Source: Bacteroidales bacterium (lineage in GTDB: Bacteria > Bacteroidota > Bacteroidia > Bacteroidales > Muribaculaceae). From it: a DNA stretch of 6,366 nucleotides. Below the pieces are notes generated by a model, which saw only the letters and a program-made list of their open reading frames with translations, searched no databases and was not told the origin of the DNA. A program made the position numbers and the translations under genes. Below are positions 4,579-6,366 of the stretch, one piece after another (position 1 is the stretch's first letter; each line of letters begins with the position of its first letter). The stretch covers positions 1-6,366 of the forward strand of contig CAADVV010000235.1 of NCBI GenBank assembly GCA_900752535.1, given 5' to 3'.

Positions 4579-6366
4579 ATGAAAAAATCTTACCCTATAC
4601 TTCTTGCCGCAGTGATGACCGGCCCCTCGCTCGGTGCCGGAGCCGTTACCCCGCAAATGAGACAGCAGGCCTCACGCTGTCTCGGCTCCAGTGAACTTAT
4701 ATTGTCATGGAACCGTACTGACGGCGCCGTGGCCGCGTTCAATCGCCCGGGTGGCGGATTTGCAATCACCGCCGCCGACGGCTCTCTGGTAGGCTACAGC
4801 GACAGCGGAGCCTTTGACATCGTCTCCGCTCCGGCCGCACTGGTCGAGATACTCGGCAATGCCCACCCCGCCGAGACGCCCCGGGCACGCCAACTCACTC
4901 CGGTTGAGCCGCTGCTCGACAAGATTGCGTGGGATCAGAACGACCCTTACAACCTGTTGTGTCCCGTCTATTACGGCTCGCAGCGTTCAGCCACCGGATG
5001 CGCCGCCACCGCCATGGCCCAGATAATGCGCTTTCACAACTATCCCGCACACGGACAGGGGAAACACAGCTACACCCCCGACAACGCCTCGCTCGGCACC
5101 CTCGAAGTCGATTTCAGCCAGAGTGAATATGACTGGGCCAACATGACTCCCACCTACGGCGAATGGTCGACCGAGCCTCAGCGTCAGGCTGTGGCCCGGC
5201 TGATGTATGACGCCGGAGTGGCCATCTCCATGAACTATGGCTCGCAGAGCGGCGCCATGAGTCAGGACTGGCCCGATGCGCTGGTGAGATATTTTGATTA
5301 CGATGCTGGTGTGACAATGCTACAGCGTGCCTATCTGGATGCCGAGACCTATAATAATGCCATCTATGCCGATATAGCGGCCGGACGTCCGGTCTTTGCG
5401 ACAGGCTTCACCTCGGCCGGCGGACATGCTTTTGTCTTTGACGGCTACGATGCCGAGGGCCTGGTGCATGTCAACTGGGGCTGGAGCGGCATGAGCAACG
5501 GATATTTCAGCACATCATGGCTGACTCCGTCGACCCAGGGAACAGGCGGCAGCGACGGCGGCTTCAACTCGCGTCAGTTTGTGATTACAGGCATACAGCC
5601 GCCCGGGGGGGAGAACCTCGCTTCGGTCATCCTCGTCTCTGAGGAGGGACTTGCAGCCACACCGTCGCGTGTTGACAAGGGCACACCGGCGCGCATCAAG
5701 CTTCCAGGCAAGATATACAACTACGGATGGCAGTGGTCGGCCACTTTTGTCACCGCGCTGAGCATCGTCGATGCCGACGGTGTCGAGAAGCTACGCGGCG
5801 AGTTCACAACCGAACCTATAACTCTCGACAATGGAAAATCAGTGACTACCCTCACATTCCCCGATCTTGACATGAGTGGTCTTGCCGACGGTGAATATCG
5901 CGTCTATGCACTGGCTCGTCCCGTCGAGGGCATACGTGTCGAGCGCATTCAGGACCGCGATCTCGACTTCCCCAACTATCTTATCGCCACTGTGGCCGAC
6001 GGTTCCGTCAGGTTCACCACACCGGGCATGAGCGAGCTGACAGCCACCGCCCCGGTTGTCAAAGGAAAAATCTACAGTAACTCGCGTGCTCTTGTCACCG
6101 CCACACTCACCAATGCCGGCGAGACCTCATATCATGGTGCAGTGGCCGCAGCCCTCCTTGACCCCGCTACCGGCAAGTCTGTCGCCAAAGGAGATGAGTT
6201 CGTAAAGGATGTGGCTCCCGGCCAAAGTCTCGACATCGAGTTGGCCTCTATGCTGAATGCTGCCCCGGGCACATACAATCTGGTGATTGTCGACAGATCG
6301 GGCCACACCGTGTCGGCGGCCGCTCCTGTCGAGGTTCTTGGCGCCGAGAGCGGCGACCCGGTTGCC
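4579..6366 (+). CDS. Secreted C10 (streptopain/SpeB-like) cysteine peptidase, 3' end missing
   Basis: An open frame of 596 codons that continues past the window. Residues 1-22 are a signal peptide (MKKSYPILLAAVMTGPSLGAGA). Residues about 25-105 are a short propeptide with the Spi/I69-like pattern FNRPGGGFAITAADGSLVGY and YSDSGAFD. The mature catalytic domain runs about 106-342: entry motif WDQNDPYNLLCP (118-129), catalytic Cys141 in TGCAATAMAQIM, catalytic His283 in GGHAFVFDGY, and the Asn299-Trp300 site in HVNWGWSG. The Cys-to-His distance of 142 residues is close to that of SpeB, so the enzyme should be active after propeptide removal. Residues about 345-480 and 485-590 are beta-rich, the second Ig/CARDB-like; a cell-surface or type IX secretion C-terminal signal may lie beyond the window. 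Relatives include B. fragilis Bfp proteases, interpain A and PrtT. ATG 4579 is chosen over in-frame ATG 4561 because it starts the signal peptide cleanly. It has its own promoter and follows the TPR-AraC regulator by 214 nt. Confidence 0.93.
   Translation, partial: MKKSYPILLAAVMTGPSLGAGAVTPQMRQQASRCLGSSELILSWNRTDGAVAAFNRPGGGFAITAADGSLVGYSDSGAFDIVSAPAALVEILGNAHPAETPRARQLTPVEPLLDKIAWDQNDPYNLLCPVYYGSQRSATGCAATAMAQIMRFHNYPAHGQGKHSYTPDNASLGTLEVDFSQSEYDWANMTPTYGEWSTEPQRQAVARLMYDAGVAISMNYGSQSGAMSQDWPDALVRYFDYDAGVTMLQRAYLDAETYNNAIYADIAAGRPVFATGFTSAGGHAFVFDGYDAEGLVHVNWGWSGMSNGYFSTSWLTPSTQGTGGSDGGFNSRQFVITGIQPPGGENLASVILVSEEGLAATPSRVDKGTPARIKLPGKIYNYGWQWSATFVTALSIVDADGVEKLRGEFTTEPITLDNGKSVTTLTFPDLDMSGLADGEYRVYALARPVEGIRVERIQDRDLDFPNYLIATVADGSVRFTTPGMSELTATAPVVKGKIYSNSRALVTATLTNAGETSYHGAVAAALLDPATGKSVAKGDEFVKDVAPGQSLDIELASMLNAAPGTYNLVIVDRSGHTVSAAAPVEVLGAESGDPVA

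Noticed and set aside
4368..4694. A GTG-started 108-codon + strand frame beginning just after the regulator stop, with a hydrophobic start
   Set aside because: It is the same frame as the regulator gene read past its stop, crosses the inverted repeat and the peptidase promoter, and then overlaps the peptidase signal peptide in another frame. Cys/Arg-rich composition shows no family.
1..6366. CRISPR arrays, insertion sequences, tRNA or rRNA genes, attachment sites
   Set aside because: No regularly spaced repeats, transposase motifs, terminal inverted repeats flanked by target duplications, or tRNA-like sequences were seen on either strand.

Overview
The window looks like chromosomal DNA of a Bacteroidales bacterium, most likely a moderately GC-rich gut lineage such as Muribaculaceae (the family is inference). 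Four things point there: the DUF6452-DUF6048 gene pair, which I know only from Bacteroidales; a periplasmic-TPR / membrane / AraC-HTH regulator; Bacteroidota-type promoters (TTTG, about 19 nt, TAnnTTTG); and the lack of Shine-Dalgarno motifs before the genes. All recognisable genes lie on the + strand.

Layout. (1) Positions 1-2433 form a tight gene run: the 3' end of a DUF6452 protein, a DUF6048 predicted outer-membrane beta-barrel protein (4-nt ATGA overlap), an SDR-family oxidoreductase (2-nt gap) and ribose-5-phosphate isomerase RpiB (33-nt gap). (2) Positions 2434-2867 contain no large gene but are not empty. A 41-codon ORF with one hydrophobic segment starts by GTGA overlap with the rpiB stop and is full of hairpins. 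After it come a short degenerate repeat, a possible 39-codon small gene with a weak -7-like box, and a strong intrinsic terminator at 2776-2816. (3) Positions 2868-4364 encode a membrane-anchored one-component regulator: signal peptide, periplasmic TPR-like region, transmembrane helix, acidic linker and AraC-type HTH. An exact TATATTTG box ends only 7 nt before its ATG. (4) Positions 4365-4578 are a regulatory gap with a 10-bp inverted repeat and a near-ideal Bacteroidota promoter. (5) Positions 4579-6366 encode a secreted C10 (streptopain/SpeB-like) cysteine peptidase with an intact active site and C-terminal beta-rich domains; it runs off the window.

How they may work together. The first block mixes an uncharacterised envelope pair with two metabolic enzymes; close spacing suggests co-transcription, not a shared pathway. 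In the second half, a regulator that could sense something in the periplasm sits directly upstream of a secreted protease, with an inverted repeat placed where an activator or repressor could act. That the regulator controls the protease is inference from position only. The least explained DNA is 2434-2867, where a small protein or small RNA may be encoded.
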